NCBI RefSeq assembly: GCF_000186265.1
Contig: NC_014934.1
Location: forward strand, 2,666,001-2,730,000
Length of the DNA stretch: 64,000 bases
DNA from: Cellulophaga algicola DSM 14237
Lineage (GTDB): Bacteria > Bacteroidota > Bacteroidia > Flavobacteriales > Flavobacteriaceae
Direction: 5' to 3'
Below are positions 8,315 to 15,916 of the stretch, one piece after another. Position 1 is the stretch's first letter; every line of letters begins with the position of its first letter. Made by a program: the position numbers and the translations under genes. The notes beneath the pieces are model-generated. The model was not told the DNA's origin. It saw only the letters and a program-made list of their open reading frames with translations, and searched no databases.

Positions 8315-9103
8315 TTATTTGGCTTCTAATTGTTCAATGAATTTTTTAGCGTGAGCACCAGGAGTATCGGTTTTCATAAAATTCTCACCAATTAAAAAAC
8401 CTTGGTATCCATAGTCTTTCAAATCTTGAATAGCAGCGATAGAACTTATTCCGCTTTCAGAAACTTTTACAAAATCATCAGGAATTAAAGCAGAAAGAGC
8501 TTTACTTGTTTCTAGACTTACGTCAAAAGTTTTTAAGTTTCTATTATTTACACCTAACATATCTAAACTTGGCATGATAGATTTCTGTAACTCTTCTTCG
8601 TTGTGAACCTCTAATAGCACATTTAGTTTTAGGCTTTTTGCAAATTCAGAAAGATTTTTAATTTCTTCTTTTGATAAAATAGCAGCAATCAATAAAATTA
8701 CATCTGCCCCATAGGCTTTTGCTTCTAAAAGTTGGTATTCATCAATAATAAATTCTTTACGGAGTAATGGAAATTTTGTAGCGGCTCTTGCAATAAGAAG
8801 ATCATCTAGAGAGCCCCCAAAGTATTTGGCATCGGTTAAAACAGACATTCCACATACTCCTGCAGCTTCATAGCCAGTAGCAACATCTTGTACATTTAAA
8901 CTTTGGTTGATTTCTGATTTAGAAGGCGATCTTCTTTTGTGTTCTGCAATGATGCCAGAGGCACTATTGCGTAATGCGGTCGCTAGAGAATTTTCAGGTC
9001 TGGCAAATAAAACAGATTGCTCTAATTGCGAAACGGGAATTAGCGCTTTTCTAAGTGCTACTTCCTTGCGTTTGTCTAGTACTATTTTATCTAATATGTT
9101 CAT
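8315..9103 (-). CDS. Indole-3-glycerol phosphate synthase
   Basis: 262 residues, a TIM barrel that closes the indole ring. Recognisable segments: LDKIVLDKRKEVA at the start, AEHKRRSPSK with the catalytic Lys, SVLTDAKYFGGS, LRKEFIIDEYQ with a second catalytic Lys, GADVILLIAA, VEVH-like LLEVHNEEEL, GVNNRNLKTF, VSESGI and FLIGENFM. It is a stand-alone TrpC rather than the TrpC-TrpF fusion of enterobacteria. The gap to trpD is 8 bases. Confidence 0.97.
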   Translation of the reverse strand: MNILDKIVLDKRKEVALRKALIPVSQLEQSVLFARPENSLATALRNSASGIIAEHKRRSPSKSEINQSLNVQDVATGYEAAGVCGMSVLTDAKYFGGSLDDLLIARAATKFPLLRKEFIIDEYQLLEAKAYGADVILLIAAILSKEEIKNLSEFAKSLKLNVLLEVHNEEELQKSIMPSLDMLGVNNRNLKTFDVSLETSKALSALIPDDFVKVSESGISSIAAIQDLKDYGYQGFLIGENFMKTDTPGAHAKKFIEQLEAK

Positions 9104-9111
9104 CTTAAAAT

Positions 9112-10107
9112 TTATAAGGCACTCAATGCTTGTAGTTTTTTTAAAGCGGCTAATCCTCTTCCACTTACTAATGATTCTTTTGCTCTTTCAAAACCTTGCA
9201 TCGGGGTTAAGCCGTCAACAGTAGCAATGGCCATTCCTGCATTAGCGCAGACCACATTAATTTGAGCTTCGGTACCTTTTCCTTGTAAAATATTTAAGAA
9301 TATTTGAGCAGATGCTTCAATACTTTCTCCTCCTGCAATTTCTTGCATGCTTACCGCACGTACGCCAAAATCTGATGGCTTAAGCATACTTTCTGTGGTG
9401 TTAGATATTGTTTTTGTGTTACCCGTTAAAGAAATTTCATCATACCCATCTAAGGCATGAAGTACCGTAAAGTTTTTATCGGTATTCTGATAAAGGTATC
9501 CATACATTCTAGCGAGTTCTAAATTGAAGACACCCACCATCTGATTTTTTGGAAATGCAGGGTTCACCATTGGACCCAACATATTAAAAAATGTTTTTAC
9601 CGCTAGTTCTTTTCTGATGGGAGCTACATTTTTCATGGCTGGGTGAAATAAGGGAGCGTGTAAAACACAAATTCCGGCCTCATCAATGCTTTTTTCTAAA
9701 AAACCAGCGTCACTACTAAATTTGATTCCTAGAAATTCCATAACGTTGCTGCTTCCACACTTGGAAGAAACGCCGTAATTACCATGTTTGGTGACTTTAA
9801 TACCAGCTCCTGCAGTAACAAAAGAAGCTAGCGTAGAGATGTTGAACGTATCTTTTCCATCACCACCCGTACCGCATAAATCTACGGGATTATAGGCAGA
9901 TAAATCTACGGCTAAACAAAGTTCTAGTAAGGCATCACGAAAACCCTCTAGTTCTTCTATCGTTACACTACGCATCATATATACTGTTAAAAAAGCAGCA
10001 ATCTGGCTGGTGTTGTAATCTCCTTTTGCTATGTTAACCAATACCTGCTTTGCATCTGCTTTAGCGAGTACATCGTGGTTAATTAGTCTGTTTAATATAT
10101 CTTTCAT
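9112..10107 (-). CDS. Anthranilate phosphoribosyltransferase
   Basis: 331 residues, transferring phosphoribose from PRPP to anthranilate. The PRPP-binding motif DLCGTGGDGKDTFNIST (about residues 77-93), KHGNYGVSSKCGSSNV, and the catalytic-loop region HPAMKNVAPIRKEL are all visible. The N-terminal helical domain is intact. It is separated from trpG by 93 bases, the widest gap in the operon, and is preceded by the purine-rich GAGGAGATT before the ATG. Confidence 0.97.
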   Translation of the reverse strand: MKDILNRLINHDVLAKADAKQVLVNIAKGDYNTSQIAAFLTVYMMRSVTIEELEGFRDALLELCLAVDLSAYNPVDLCGTGGDGKDTFNISTLASFVTAGAGIKVTKHGNYGVSSKCGSSNVMEFLGIKFSSDAGFLEKSIDEAGICVLHAPLFHPAMKNVAPIRKELAVKTFFNMLGPMVNPAFPKNQMVGVFNLELARMYGYLYQNTDKNFTVLHALDGYDEISLTGNTKTISNTTESMLKPSDFGVRAVSMQEIAGGESIEASAQIFLNILQGKGTEAQINVVCANAGMAIATVDGLTPMQGFERAKESLVSGRGLAALKKLQALSAL

Positions 10108-10200
10108 AATCTCCTCGTTACCATTCCAAGCGGGAACAGTTTTTAGTGTGTTATTACTTTATTTTTTAATCCCCCTAAATTAAGGTGTTTCTTTTCTAGC

Positions 10201-10767
10201 TTAAGATAATAACCAGTTCTGTAAAATCTTTTTCCCGTCAGGAGTCAAGACAGACTCTGGGTGAAATTGTACCGCAGATACATCGTAAGTAGTATGGCGC
10301 AATGACATAATTTGTCCATTTATATCAAAAGAGGTAGCAATCACAGAGTTGGGTAAATCTTTAGGGTTTACGACCCAAGAATGGTAGCGGCCCACTTTTA
10401 TTTCTGAAGGTAAATCTTTAAAAAGGGCATCCTCTTGTGTAATAGTAATAGGGGTAGCAATACCATGATAAACCTGTTCAAGGTTAATCAATGAGCCCCC
10501 AAATACTTCGGCAATTGCTTGTTGTCCTAAGCATACACCAAAAATTTTCTTAGTTGGAGCGTAGGTTCTAATAATATCTTTTAATAAACCTGCTTCTTCA
10601 GGGATTCCTGGTCCTGGAGAAAGAACGATGTATTCAAAAGCATCAACCTCTTCTAAAGAAAGTTGATCGTTTCTTTTTACAATCACTTCGCAATCTAGAT
10701 CTTCTAAGTAATGAACTAAATTATAGGTGAAGCTATCGTAATTATCTATGACTAAAATTTTCTTCAT
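10201..10767 (-). CDS. Anthranilate synthase glutamine amidotransferase component
   Basis: 188 residues of the class I glutamine amidotransferase (GATase) type. It supplies ammonia to TrpE. The oxyanion strand LSPGPGIP, the nucleophile Cys79 in GVCLGQQAIAE and the His-Glu pair in QFHPESV complete the catalytic triad. Because it is in the trp operon it is called TrpG, but the same protein could also serve aminodeoxychorismate synthase (PabA role). It starts 2 bases after the trpE stop. Confidence 0.96.
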   Translation of the reverse strand: MKKILVIDNYDSFTYNLVHYLEDLDCEVIVKRNDQLSLEEVDAFEYIVLSPGPGIPEEAGLLKDIIRTYAPTKKIFGVCLGQQAIAEVFGGSLINLEQVYHGIATPITITQEDALFKDLPSEIKVGRYHSWVVNPKDLPNSVIATSFDINGQIMSLRHTTYDVSAVQFHPESVLTPDGKKILQNWLLS

Positions 10768-10769
10768 GA

Positions 10770-12167
10770 TTATATGGTCTCAGCAATTTCAAGTGCTTTT
10801 GTTAAAGCACCAAGTTTATTATAGGTCTCTTGTAATTCGTCTTCAGGCTTAGAGGCAGCAACAATTCCTGCGCCAGCTTGGTAATGTAGGCTATGGTTTT
10901 TACTAAGAAAGGTTCTAATCATAATAGCATGATTAAAGTTTCCATTAAAATCCATAAAACCTATAGCACCACCATAATAGCCTCTACTTGTTTTTTCGTA
11001 TTTTTCTATCAACTGCATCGCCATGTGTTTTGGAGCACCACTTAACGTACCTGCAGGAAAAGTATCTGCAACTACTTTCATGGTGGGGATGTCTTTTTTC
11101 TTTTGACCAACCACTTTAGATACAAGGTGAATAACGTGCGAAAAGAATTGTACTTCGCGGTAATTAGTTACTCTCACCATATTTCCATTACGGCTCAAAT
11201 CGTTTCGTGCTAAATCTACCAGCATTACATGCTCGCTATTTTCTTTATCATCCTCCGTCAATTCTTTTGCGATAATGGCATCTTTTTCATCATCTCCGGT
11301 ACGTTTAAAAGTACCGGCTATAGGATGAATTTCTGCAGCACCATCTTTAACGATTAATTGTGCTTCTGGAGAACTTCCGAATATTTTAAAATCGCCATAA
11401 TCAAAATAGAATAAATAAGGTGATGGATTTATAGAGCGTAGCGCTCTGTACACATTGAATTCATCGCCTTTAAATCCTTGAGAAAAACGACGTGATAATA
11501 CCAGTTGGAAAACATCACCTCTTTGGCAATGCTTTTTAGCTAGTTTTACCTGTTCTTTAAAATCATCATCTTCTAAATTTGAAGCAACTTTACCATCTAG
11601 GGTAAAGTTATAAGAAGCGAAATTCTTTACGTTTAATATTTGCTCTATTTCAGTGACGTTACTCTCTGATTCGTAACAGTTAGAAAAAATGTAGGCTTCA
11701 TTTTTAAAATGATTTATAGCGATGATATTTTTATAAACAGCATAATAAATATCTGGTATCGCAACCGAATTCTCTTTTTTAGAAACATTTACATCTTCAA
11801 AATACCGAACGGCATCATAAGCCATATAGCCAAAGAGGCCATTATCAATAAATTTAAAATCGTTCTCATCGGCTATAAACCTTTTGCTGTAATCTTCAAT
11901 GATGCTGACCACATCCGTAGAAGTGTCAATAGCTATTTCTTCAACCTTACCATCCGGGAATTGCTGGGTGATAATTTCGTTTTCTACTTTAATAGATGCA
12001 ATAGGATTGCAGCAGATATAAGAGAAACTGTTGTCATTGGCATGGTAGTCACTTCCTTCCAGTAAAATGCTGTTGGGGAAACGATCTCGAATTTTAAGGT
12101 ATACACTTACCGGAGTAATTGTGTCGGCAAGTATTTTCTTGTAATGGGTATGTAGTTTGTACGTCAT
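10770..12167 (-). CDS. Anthranilate synthase component I
   Basis: 465 residues, the chorismate-binding subunit and first enzyme of the pathway. The N-terminal regulatory motif LLEGSDYHANDNSFS corresponds to the LLES-type element that binds tryptophan for feedback inhibition, which is expected though one residue differs. The chorismate-binding domain includes GDVFQLVLSRRF, IFGSSPEAQL, HPIAGTFKRTG, EHVMLVDLARNDL, TFPAGTLSGAPK, YYGGAIGF and QAGAGIVAASKPEDE. It is the first structural gene after the leader peptide and attenuator hairpin. Confidence 0.97.
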   Translation of the reverse strand: MTYKLHTHYKKILADTITPVSVYLKIRDRFPNSILLEGSDYHANDNSFSYICCNPIASIKVENEIITQQFPDGKVEEIAIDTSTDVVSIIEDYSKRFIADENDFKFIDNGLFGYMAYDAVRYFEDVNVSKKENSVAIPDIYYAVYKNIIAINHFKNEAYIFSNCYESESNVTEIEQILNVKNFASYNFTLDGKVASNLEDDDFKEQVKLAKKHCQRGDVFQLVLSRRFSQGFKGDEFNVYRALRSINPSPYLFYFDYGDFKIFGSSPEAQLIVKDGAAEIHPIAGTFKRTGDDEKDAIIAKELTEDDKENSEHVMLVDLARNDLSRNGNMVRVTNYREVQFFSHVIHLVSKVVGQKKKDIPTMKVVADTFPAGTLSGAPKHMAMQLIEKYEKTSRGYYGGAIGFMDFNGNFNHAIMIRTFLSKNHSLHYQAGAGIVAASKPEDELQETYNKLGALTKALEIAETI

Positions 12168-12187
12168 CTTTAATGCTATAAAATAAG

Positions 12188-12214
12188 TAAGGCTTGTCGT
12201 GATGACAAGCCTTA
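12188..12214 (-). terminator. trp attenuator terminator hairpin
   Basis: An 11-bp perfect stem (TAAGGCTTGTC with GACAAGCCTTA, 5-base loop), read on the minus strand, lies between the leader-peptide stop (12244) and the trpE start (12167). It is followed by ACUUAUUUUAU, a moderate U tract. Position, strength and the Trp-rich leader upstream make it the likely terminator of a transcription attenuator. It could otherwise be a simple readthrough hairpin. Confidence 0.8.
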
Positions 12215-12225
12215 TATATATATTT

Positions 12226-12282
12226 AATACAATGGTGCTTTGCTCACGCGTTTTTTCGTAAGTTATTCCACCACCATGTATT
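12226..12282 (-). promoter_or_regulatory. Predicted 1:2 pairing of the trp attenuator
   Basis: In the minus-strand transcript, AAUACAUGGUG covering the first Trp codons (12272-12282) is complementary to CACCAUUGUAUU (12226-12237) with one bulged base. This would be the pause-type 1:2 structure. I could find only a 4-bp match (AAGC with GCUU) for a 2:3 antiterminator, so the full switching mechanism is not shown by eye. Confidence 0.55.
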
Positions 12283-12300
12283 TACAGTTAAATTTTTCAT
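12244..12300 (-). CDS. trp operon leader peptide with three tandem Trp codons
   Basis: An 18-codon ORF, MKNLTVNTWWWNNLRKNA, begins at 12300 and ends in TGA at 12244-12246, 76 bases before the trpE ATG. Three consecutive TGG codons in such a short peptide directly upstream of a terminator hairpin and trpE are the hallmark of ribosome-mediated trp attenuation. When Trp-tRNA is scarce a ribosome would stall at the TGG run and change folding of the RNA downstream. A GGAG lies only three bases before the ATG, because the promoter -7 element almost touches the start codon. Confidence 0.9.
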   Translation of the reverse strand: MKNLTVNTWWWNNLRKNA

Positions 12301-12306
12301 TGACTC

Positions 12307-12336
12307 CAAAGATAGAAATCATTTTTAAGATTTCAA
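12307..12336 (-). promoter_or_regulatory. trp operon promoter
   Basis: Read on the minus strand, TTG (12334-12336) is followed by 19 bases and then TATCTTTG (12307-12314), an exact match to the Bacteroidota TTG-N19-TAnnTTTG promoter. Transcription would start within roughly 5-8 bases of the -7 element. That is at or just before the leader-peptide ATG, implying an almost leaderless leader mRNA. Confidence 0.75.
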
Positions 12337-12357
12337 ACAGCATTTCATAAAAAAAAT

Positions 12358-12394
12358 AAACCCCACAATACAATTAACAGTAGCGTGGGGTTTT
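12358..12394 (-). terminator. Terminator of the MarR-nitroreductase-YceI operon
   Basis: The arms AAACCCCAC and GTGGGGTTT form a 9-bp stem followed on the minus strand by an A/T run giving UUUAUUUUUUUU. It lies 19 bases past the yceI-like stop and isolates that operon from the trp promoter next to it. Confidence 0.85.
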
Positions 12395-12412
12395 GTTATT
12401 TTTTTAATAGGT

Positions 12413-12997
12413 TTAGAATTGTAAATCTACTACTAAATCAAATTCATCATAGATTGCTTTATCTTTCAACGTATCTGTAAAGTTAGTAGAACCATAATGT
12501 ATGTCGTAAACAGTTCTATCAACTTTTAAGTTAGCGGTTGCTTTACTCCCATAAACAGAAACATCAAAAGAAACTGGTGCAGTTTTACCTTTAATGGTTA
12601 AATCTCCTGTTACTTCATAAGAATTTTTGCCAGTAGCTTTTACAGTAGTGAAAATCAATTTAGACGTATTATGAGCTTCAACACCAAAAAAGTCATCAGA
12701 ATTTAAGTGACCTTCTAATTTTTCTTTGCCTTCGCCCGCTTTTAAATCTTCAACACTAATAGTTGCCATATCTATAAGGAACTCACCGCCAGTTAATTTA
12801 TCGCCATCAAATAGTAATGTTCCAGACTTTAGGTTAATTTTTCCGTAGTGAGATCCTGCAAACTTATACCCTTTCCAAGTTACAGTACTAGTTTCGGCAT
12901 TTACTTCTTTCTTTTCACCATCTATTGGGTTTACTCCTGCAGTTGCAGCTGTTGCTATTACGATTGCAAATACGGCACTTAAAATATTTTTTTTCAT
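12413..12997 (-). CDS. YceI family lipocalin-like protein
   Basis: 194 residues with signal peptide MKKNILSAVFAIVIATAATA. The mature part is a YceI beta-barrel: VTWKGYKFAGSHYGKINLKSG at the start, GGEFLIDMATISVEDLK, LEGHLNSDDFFGVE, then GDLTIKGKTAPVSFDVSV and a last strand ending VVDLQF. The family forms a periplasmic barrel that binds polyisoprenoid or other lipids; the ligand here is not known. It is the third gene of an apparent operon behind a MarR regulator and a nitroreductase, 25 bases after the latter. YceI-like genes occur beside nitroreductase/MarR pairs in redox or electrophile-stress clusters, which is the likely context. Confidence 0.92.
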   Translation of the reverse strand: MKKNILSAVFAIVIATAATAGVNPIDGEKKEVNAETSTVTWKGYKFAGSHYGKINLKSGTLLFDGDKLTGGEFLIDMATISVEDLKAGEGKEKLEGHLNSDDFFGVEAHNTSKLIFTTVKATGKNSYEVTGDLTIKGKTAPVSFDVSVYGSKATANLKVDRTVYDIHYGSTNFTDTLKDKAIYDEFDLVVDLQF

Positions 12998-13022
12998 GTT
13001 TTTAAAATTTAGTGATTGTTGT

Positions 13023-13655
13023 TTATATGTATTGAATTAATTTTTCTTTGGATTTTCTAACCTTTTTATAATGCTGTGTGTCATCATCTTCAGCTCTGTA
13101 GCCAATAGTTACCAGTACAGAGGTATTTAAGTTTTGAGCGTCTAAGCCTAAAATCTTATTAAACTCGGCAGGTTCAAAACCTTCCATAGGGCAGGTGTCA
13201 ATTTTTAAATCGGCCGCAGCAGATAATACATTTCCTAGTGCAATATACGTTTGTTTAGCTGCCCAGATAGCTTTTGTTTCATCAGAAAGGGGCATTAGTT
13301 TAGACTTCATGAAATCTGAATAACCTGCTAATGCTTCAGAAGGTATACCCCTAGTTTCACTTATATCCTCGATATGATTGTCTATTAATTCTTCATTAAA
13401 GGTGGTATGATGTACGAAAGCTATTAAATAGCTAGCATCCGTTATTTGCGATTGTCCCCAAGCAAATGGTTTTAATTGTTCACGAATAGTAGGATCTTCT
13501 ATTACGAGTATTTTGTAGGGTTGTAGCCCATAAGAAGATGCCGTTAAGGATGCAGCGTCTAAAATAGTTTCAAAATCTTCTTTAGCCACTTTCTTAGTAG
13601 TATCAAATTTCTTGGTGGCGTAACGCCAATTTAAGTTATCAATATAATTGCTCAT
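13023..13655 (-). CDS. NAD(P)H-dependent nitroreductase family protein
   Basis: 210 residues of the FMN-binding nitroreductase fold (NfsB-like). It starts NYIDNLNWRYATKKFD, with the Arg and Lys that bind the FMN phosphate and ribityl chain. ASLTASSYGLQPYKILVIEDP supplies the next FMN contact, and WAAKQTYIALGNVLSAAADLKIDTCPMEGFEP is the central helix and flavin loop. The end VTIGYRAEDDDTQHYKKVRKS is also typical. It likely reduces quinones or nitro compounds in the cytoplasm. The gene starts 8 bases after the MarR stop, so it is probably controlled by that regulator. Confidence 0.93.
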   Translation of the reverse strand: MSNYIDNLNWRYATKKFDTTKKVAKEDFETILDAASLTASSYGLQPYKILVIEDPTIREQLKPFAWGQSQITDASYLIAFVHHTTFNEELIDNHIEDISETRGIPSEALAGYSDFMKSKLMPLSDETKAIWAAKQTYIALGNVLSAAADLKIDTCPMEGFEPAEFNKILGLDAQNLNTSVLVTIGYRAEDDDTQHYKKVRKSKEKLIQYI

Positions 13656-13663
13656 GTTTTAGT

Positions 13664-14110
13664 TTAAAATTTGTCAAATAATTTATTCAATAGTATTAAA
13701 TCTTCATTGGTAAACTTCTCTAGAATAATGTCTTCAGAAGTTATCATTGCTTTATCCATTTTTAGTAAAACCTCTTGTCCAGAAGCTGTTATATAGATCT
13801 CCACTTTTCTTCGGTTGCTTTCGCAAGTAGTACGCTCTACATATCCTTTTAGAATTAGCTTATCTACAAGCCTGGTCGTATTACTCATTTTAGTAACCAT
13901 ACGTTCGTTGAGGGTGCTCAAATTTGCAGCCTTGCCATTCTGACCTCTTAAAATTCGCAAAACATTAAATTGTTGAAGCGATACATCAAAAGGTTTTAAC
14001 TGATTCATTGTAATCTCTGTAATCTTATTGCCTACTAGGTTTAAATGAATAAGAGTCCTTTGGCGTAAAGGAATTTCTTTGTCTGTTTTTATGATGGCTT
14101 CTACATTCAT
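13664..14110 (-). CDS. MarR family transcriptional regulator
   Basis: 148 residues with a winged helix: QLKPFDVSLQQFNVLRILRGQ is the helix before the HTH, LSTLNERMVTKMSNTTRLVDKLILKGYVER is the recognition region, and RRKVEIYITASGQEVLLKMD is the wing and following helix. It is the first gene of the nitroreductase-YceI operon. Two palindromes sit directly before its ATG, one overlapping a TACATTTG promoter element, which suggests self-repression relieved by a small ligand. Within MarR it is close to the type that controls YceI/nitroreductase genes in Bacteroidota; the inducer is unknown. Confidence 0.93.
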   Translation of the reverse strand: MNVEAIIKTDKEIPLRQRTLIHLNLVGNKITEITMNQLKPFDVSLQQFNVLRILRGQNGKAANLSTLNERMVTKMSNTTRLVDKLILKGYVERTTCESNRRKVEIYITASGQEVLLKMDKAMITSEDIILEKFTNEDLILLNKLFDKF

Positions 14111-14114
14111 GTTG

Positions 14115-14143
14115 ATACAATAATTGTATATACAAATGTATAT
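14115..14143 (-). promoter_or_regulatory. Two adjacent operator-like palindromes with -7 element
   Basis: ATACAATAATTGTAT (14115-14129) is a perfect 7-bp inverted repeat around one base. The overlapping ATATACA-AA-TGTATAT (14128-14143) is a second one. The second contains CAAATGTA on the plus strand, which is TACATTTG on the minus strand, an exact -7 promoter match; no clear -33 TTG is seen. A MarR dimer bound here would cover the promoter and start site of its own operon. Confidence 0.7.
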
Positions 14144-14213
14144 TTATTTTTTTGATGTATTTATTAATTATTTGTTAAATTTTTGTAGCGCTACCGCTAT
14201 CTTGTTTCGGTTA

Positions 14214-14524
14214 AACCAAAATACTATCTGGAAATTTTTGGAGTTCATTAAAATGGGCAAAAGCTTTTAATTACGCCTTAGTTAAAACTAGATTTTATAA
14301 AACTCCTAATGGGGGCATAGTATATGTGCCTAAAGGTGAAATTTCTCATTTTAATGATGATGGGGCAGTTTATAGAATAAAAGTAGATGATAAAGAGTAC
14401 TTTTGGGACTACAGAGAAGGATTATAGTATGATGTTTACAATAACATTTATAGTTCAAATGGTAATGTTTTGATTGGCAACCGTAGTCCAAGGTATGTAA
14501 AAGAAGCTTACAGAAAATTAATGA
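14214..14524 (+). pseudogene. Broken 5' part of a polymorphic-toxin-like gene
   Basis: From 14214 the frame is open without any start codon and encodes a coherent sequence (GNFWSSLKWAKAFNYALVK, then GGIVYVPKGEISHFNDDGAV, then DDKEYFWDYREGL). A TAG follows at 14425-14427, and the same frame continues with SSNGNVLIGNRSPRYVKEAYRKLMN up to about 14526. There the reading must shift frame to join the toxin ORF beginning YEYVTPN. This is therefore the decayed upstream part of a longer gene, carrying one in-frame stop and one frameshift and lacking its own N-terminus. Confidence 0.6.
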
Positions 14525-15229
14525 ATGTACGAGTACGTTACCCCCAATGCCTATTTAAGTGTAATAATAGGTAATGGTATGCAAGAGTATACCATTAGCC
14601 ATTTTAATGCAAGTACTGGTGGGGTTACGAGCTTTGGTGGAGCTTATTATAATGGTAAAGATTTTAATGAAAAAGATTATCCAGAAGTTGGCACAGGAGA
14701 ATCATTTGTACCTATTTTGGACTCTGGTAAACAAGCCTATTATGATTTTCAAGATGGGGACCATGGTTGGCGAGCATTGAATACTGGTATGGCAATTTCT
14801 GATGTTTTTTTGGTGAAGTCTGTATTTAGCGGTTTATGGAAAGCTGTTTTGTCAAAAGGTGTTGTTGGTGGCACTAAGCGGTACTTTGGTTACGGAATGT
14901 CGCATGAATATGGTGCAAGCGTTGCAAGATGGAAACGAATGGGTGTTGATATGAGTGGGAAAAAACATCATTGGGCTATAAGTCGCGAATTAATGGAACG
15001 ACAACCTTGGCTAAAGCAGATAGGCAATCAGACCTGGAATTTAAAACGTTTTGGCAGTATAGCAAGCCACATGCGTTGGGGGCATGGGAATGCTTTTCCT
15101 AGTGAAGAATTATCACGTATAATTTACTGGAAATTAGCTTATCCTATATCTTCAGCCCCATGGTGGTTTAGATTAGGTGGAATTTCGACAGGTGGTCGTT
15201 TATATCAAAATATCGAGAGGGATGAATAA
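14525..15229 (+). CDS. Polymorphic-toxin C-terminal region with HHW nuclease-like motif
   Basis: The open frame gives 234 residues, but the ATG at 14525 is probably internal: coherent coding continues upstream in another frame, so this is likely the 3' part of a larger damaged gene. Residues 1-120 carry Gly/Tyr-rich linker-like sequence (GVTSFGGAYYNGKDFNEKDY, DGDHGWRALNTGMAISDVF). Residues 148-188 carry GKKHHWAISRELM, then QPWLKQIGNQTWNLKRFGS and SHMRWGHG. The HHW plus WN plus RWGHG pattern resembles the tips of Rhs-type and other polymorphic toxins with HNH-related nuclease folds; this is a pattern judgement, not a search result. The stop overlaps the next gene by 8 bases. Whether the protein is still made is unclear. 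Confidence 0.6.
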   Translation: MYEYVTPNAYLSVIIGNGMQEYTISHFNASTGGVTSFGGAYYNGKDFNEKDYPEVGTGESFVPILDSGKQAYYDFQDGDHGWRALNTGMAISDVFLVKSVFSGLWKAVLSKGVVGGTKRYFGYGMSHEYGASVARWKRMGVDMSGKKHHWAISRELMERQPWLKQIGNQTWNLKRFGSIASHMRWGHGNAFPSEELSRIIYWKLAYPISSAPWWFRLGGISTGGRLYQNIERDE

Positions 15230-15659
15230 TAGTATAATGTTCCCAGCTTTATATGTGAATCATATGACAGGTGATATTGGTGTCTATATTAGAAAAAAAA
15301 GAATTGCAGCAGAATCTTTTTTAAGAGATAAAAAGCATGTCAAAACATATCAAAAAAATGTTGTCATCATAGATTCGCAAGGAAATGTTTATACTCAAAT
15401 ACGCAAGAAACAAGCAGGTGAAATTAGTTTATGGCATAGTATTGTATATTTAACTAAGATGGTTTATGTTGAATCTGTTGTTGAAGATGAAGTTGGTTTC
15501 ATGAGTTTATCAGAACTAAAAGCAACGATTATGGTTATTGTAAAAAATAAACCAAAAAAATGGCTTCCACTTGGTCCTGTAAATGTTGTACAAGAATTCT
15601 TAGATGAAGCAAAAACATATAAAGAGGTTATGCGAGTCTTCAATGCTAAAATTAAATAA
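15222..15659 (+). CDS. Candidate immunity protein for the adjacent toxin
   Basis: The ATG at 15222 gives a 145-residue acidic/basic mixed cytoplasmic protein (MNNSIMFPALYVNHMTGDIG) with no signal peptide or membrane segment. It starts inside the last codons of the toxin ORF (8-base overlap), the usual arrangement for toxin-immunity pairs, and it is intact while the toxin gene upstream is broken. It contains beta-like segments (NVVIIDSQGNVYTQIRKKQ) and a C-terminal helix (VVQEFLDEAKTYKEVMRVF). No family is recognised; the immunity role is inferred only from position. Confidence 0.55.
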   Translation: MNNSIMFPALYVNHMTGDIGVYIRKKRIAAESFLRDKKHVKTYQKNVVIIDSQGNVYTQIRKKQAGEISLWHSIVYLTKMVYVESVVEDEVGFMSLSELKATIMVIVKNKPKKWLPLGPVNVVQEFLDEAKTYKEVMRVFNAKIK

Positions 15660-15767
15660 TTTTCAAGATGGTGATTATGGTTGGGGAGCATTGAACACAA
15701 GTACGGCAATTTCTGATGTTTTTTTTATCGTTCCCTATTTGGTGGCTTTGGTAAGGCAATTTAGATA
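15660..15767 (+). pseudogene. Displaced duplicate fragment of the toxin
   Basis: Bases 15660-15720 encode FQDGDYGWGALNTSTAISDVF, a near copy of FQDGDHGWRALNTGMAISDVF in the toxin about 0.9 kb upstream. After a run of T the match continues in another frame as RSLFGGFGKAI and ends at TAG. It is a truncated, frameshifted second copy directly after the immunity gene, as seen where toxin tips have been exchanged by recombination. Confidence 0.65.
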
Positions 15768-15885
15768 GCTTTTAGAAATCTACATGCTTCTTTTTAAAAC
15801 ATTGGTTGCATACTTTTCGTTAAGAGTATTAAATTGTAAGTTCTAATCTCTAGGCCTAGTGTAAGGTTTTATTTAAATAATGCAC

Positions 15886-15893
15886 TATTTTTG
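15886..15893 (+). promoter_or_regulatory. Possible -7 element of the rhodanese gene
   Basis: TATTTTTG matches TAnnTTTG and lies 23 bases before the rhodanese ATG. No clear TTG is found at the expected -33 distance, so this is a weak promoter call. Confidence 0.4.
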
Positions 15894-15916
15894 GAGAACT
15901 TAAAATACATAAAGAA

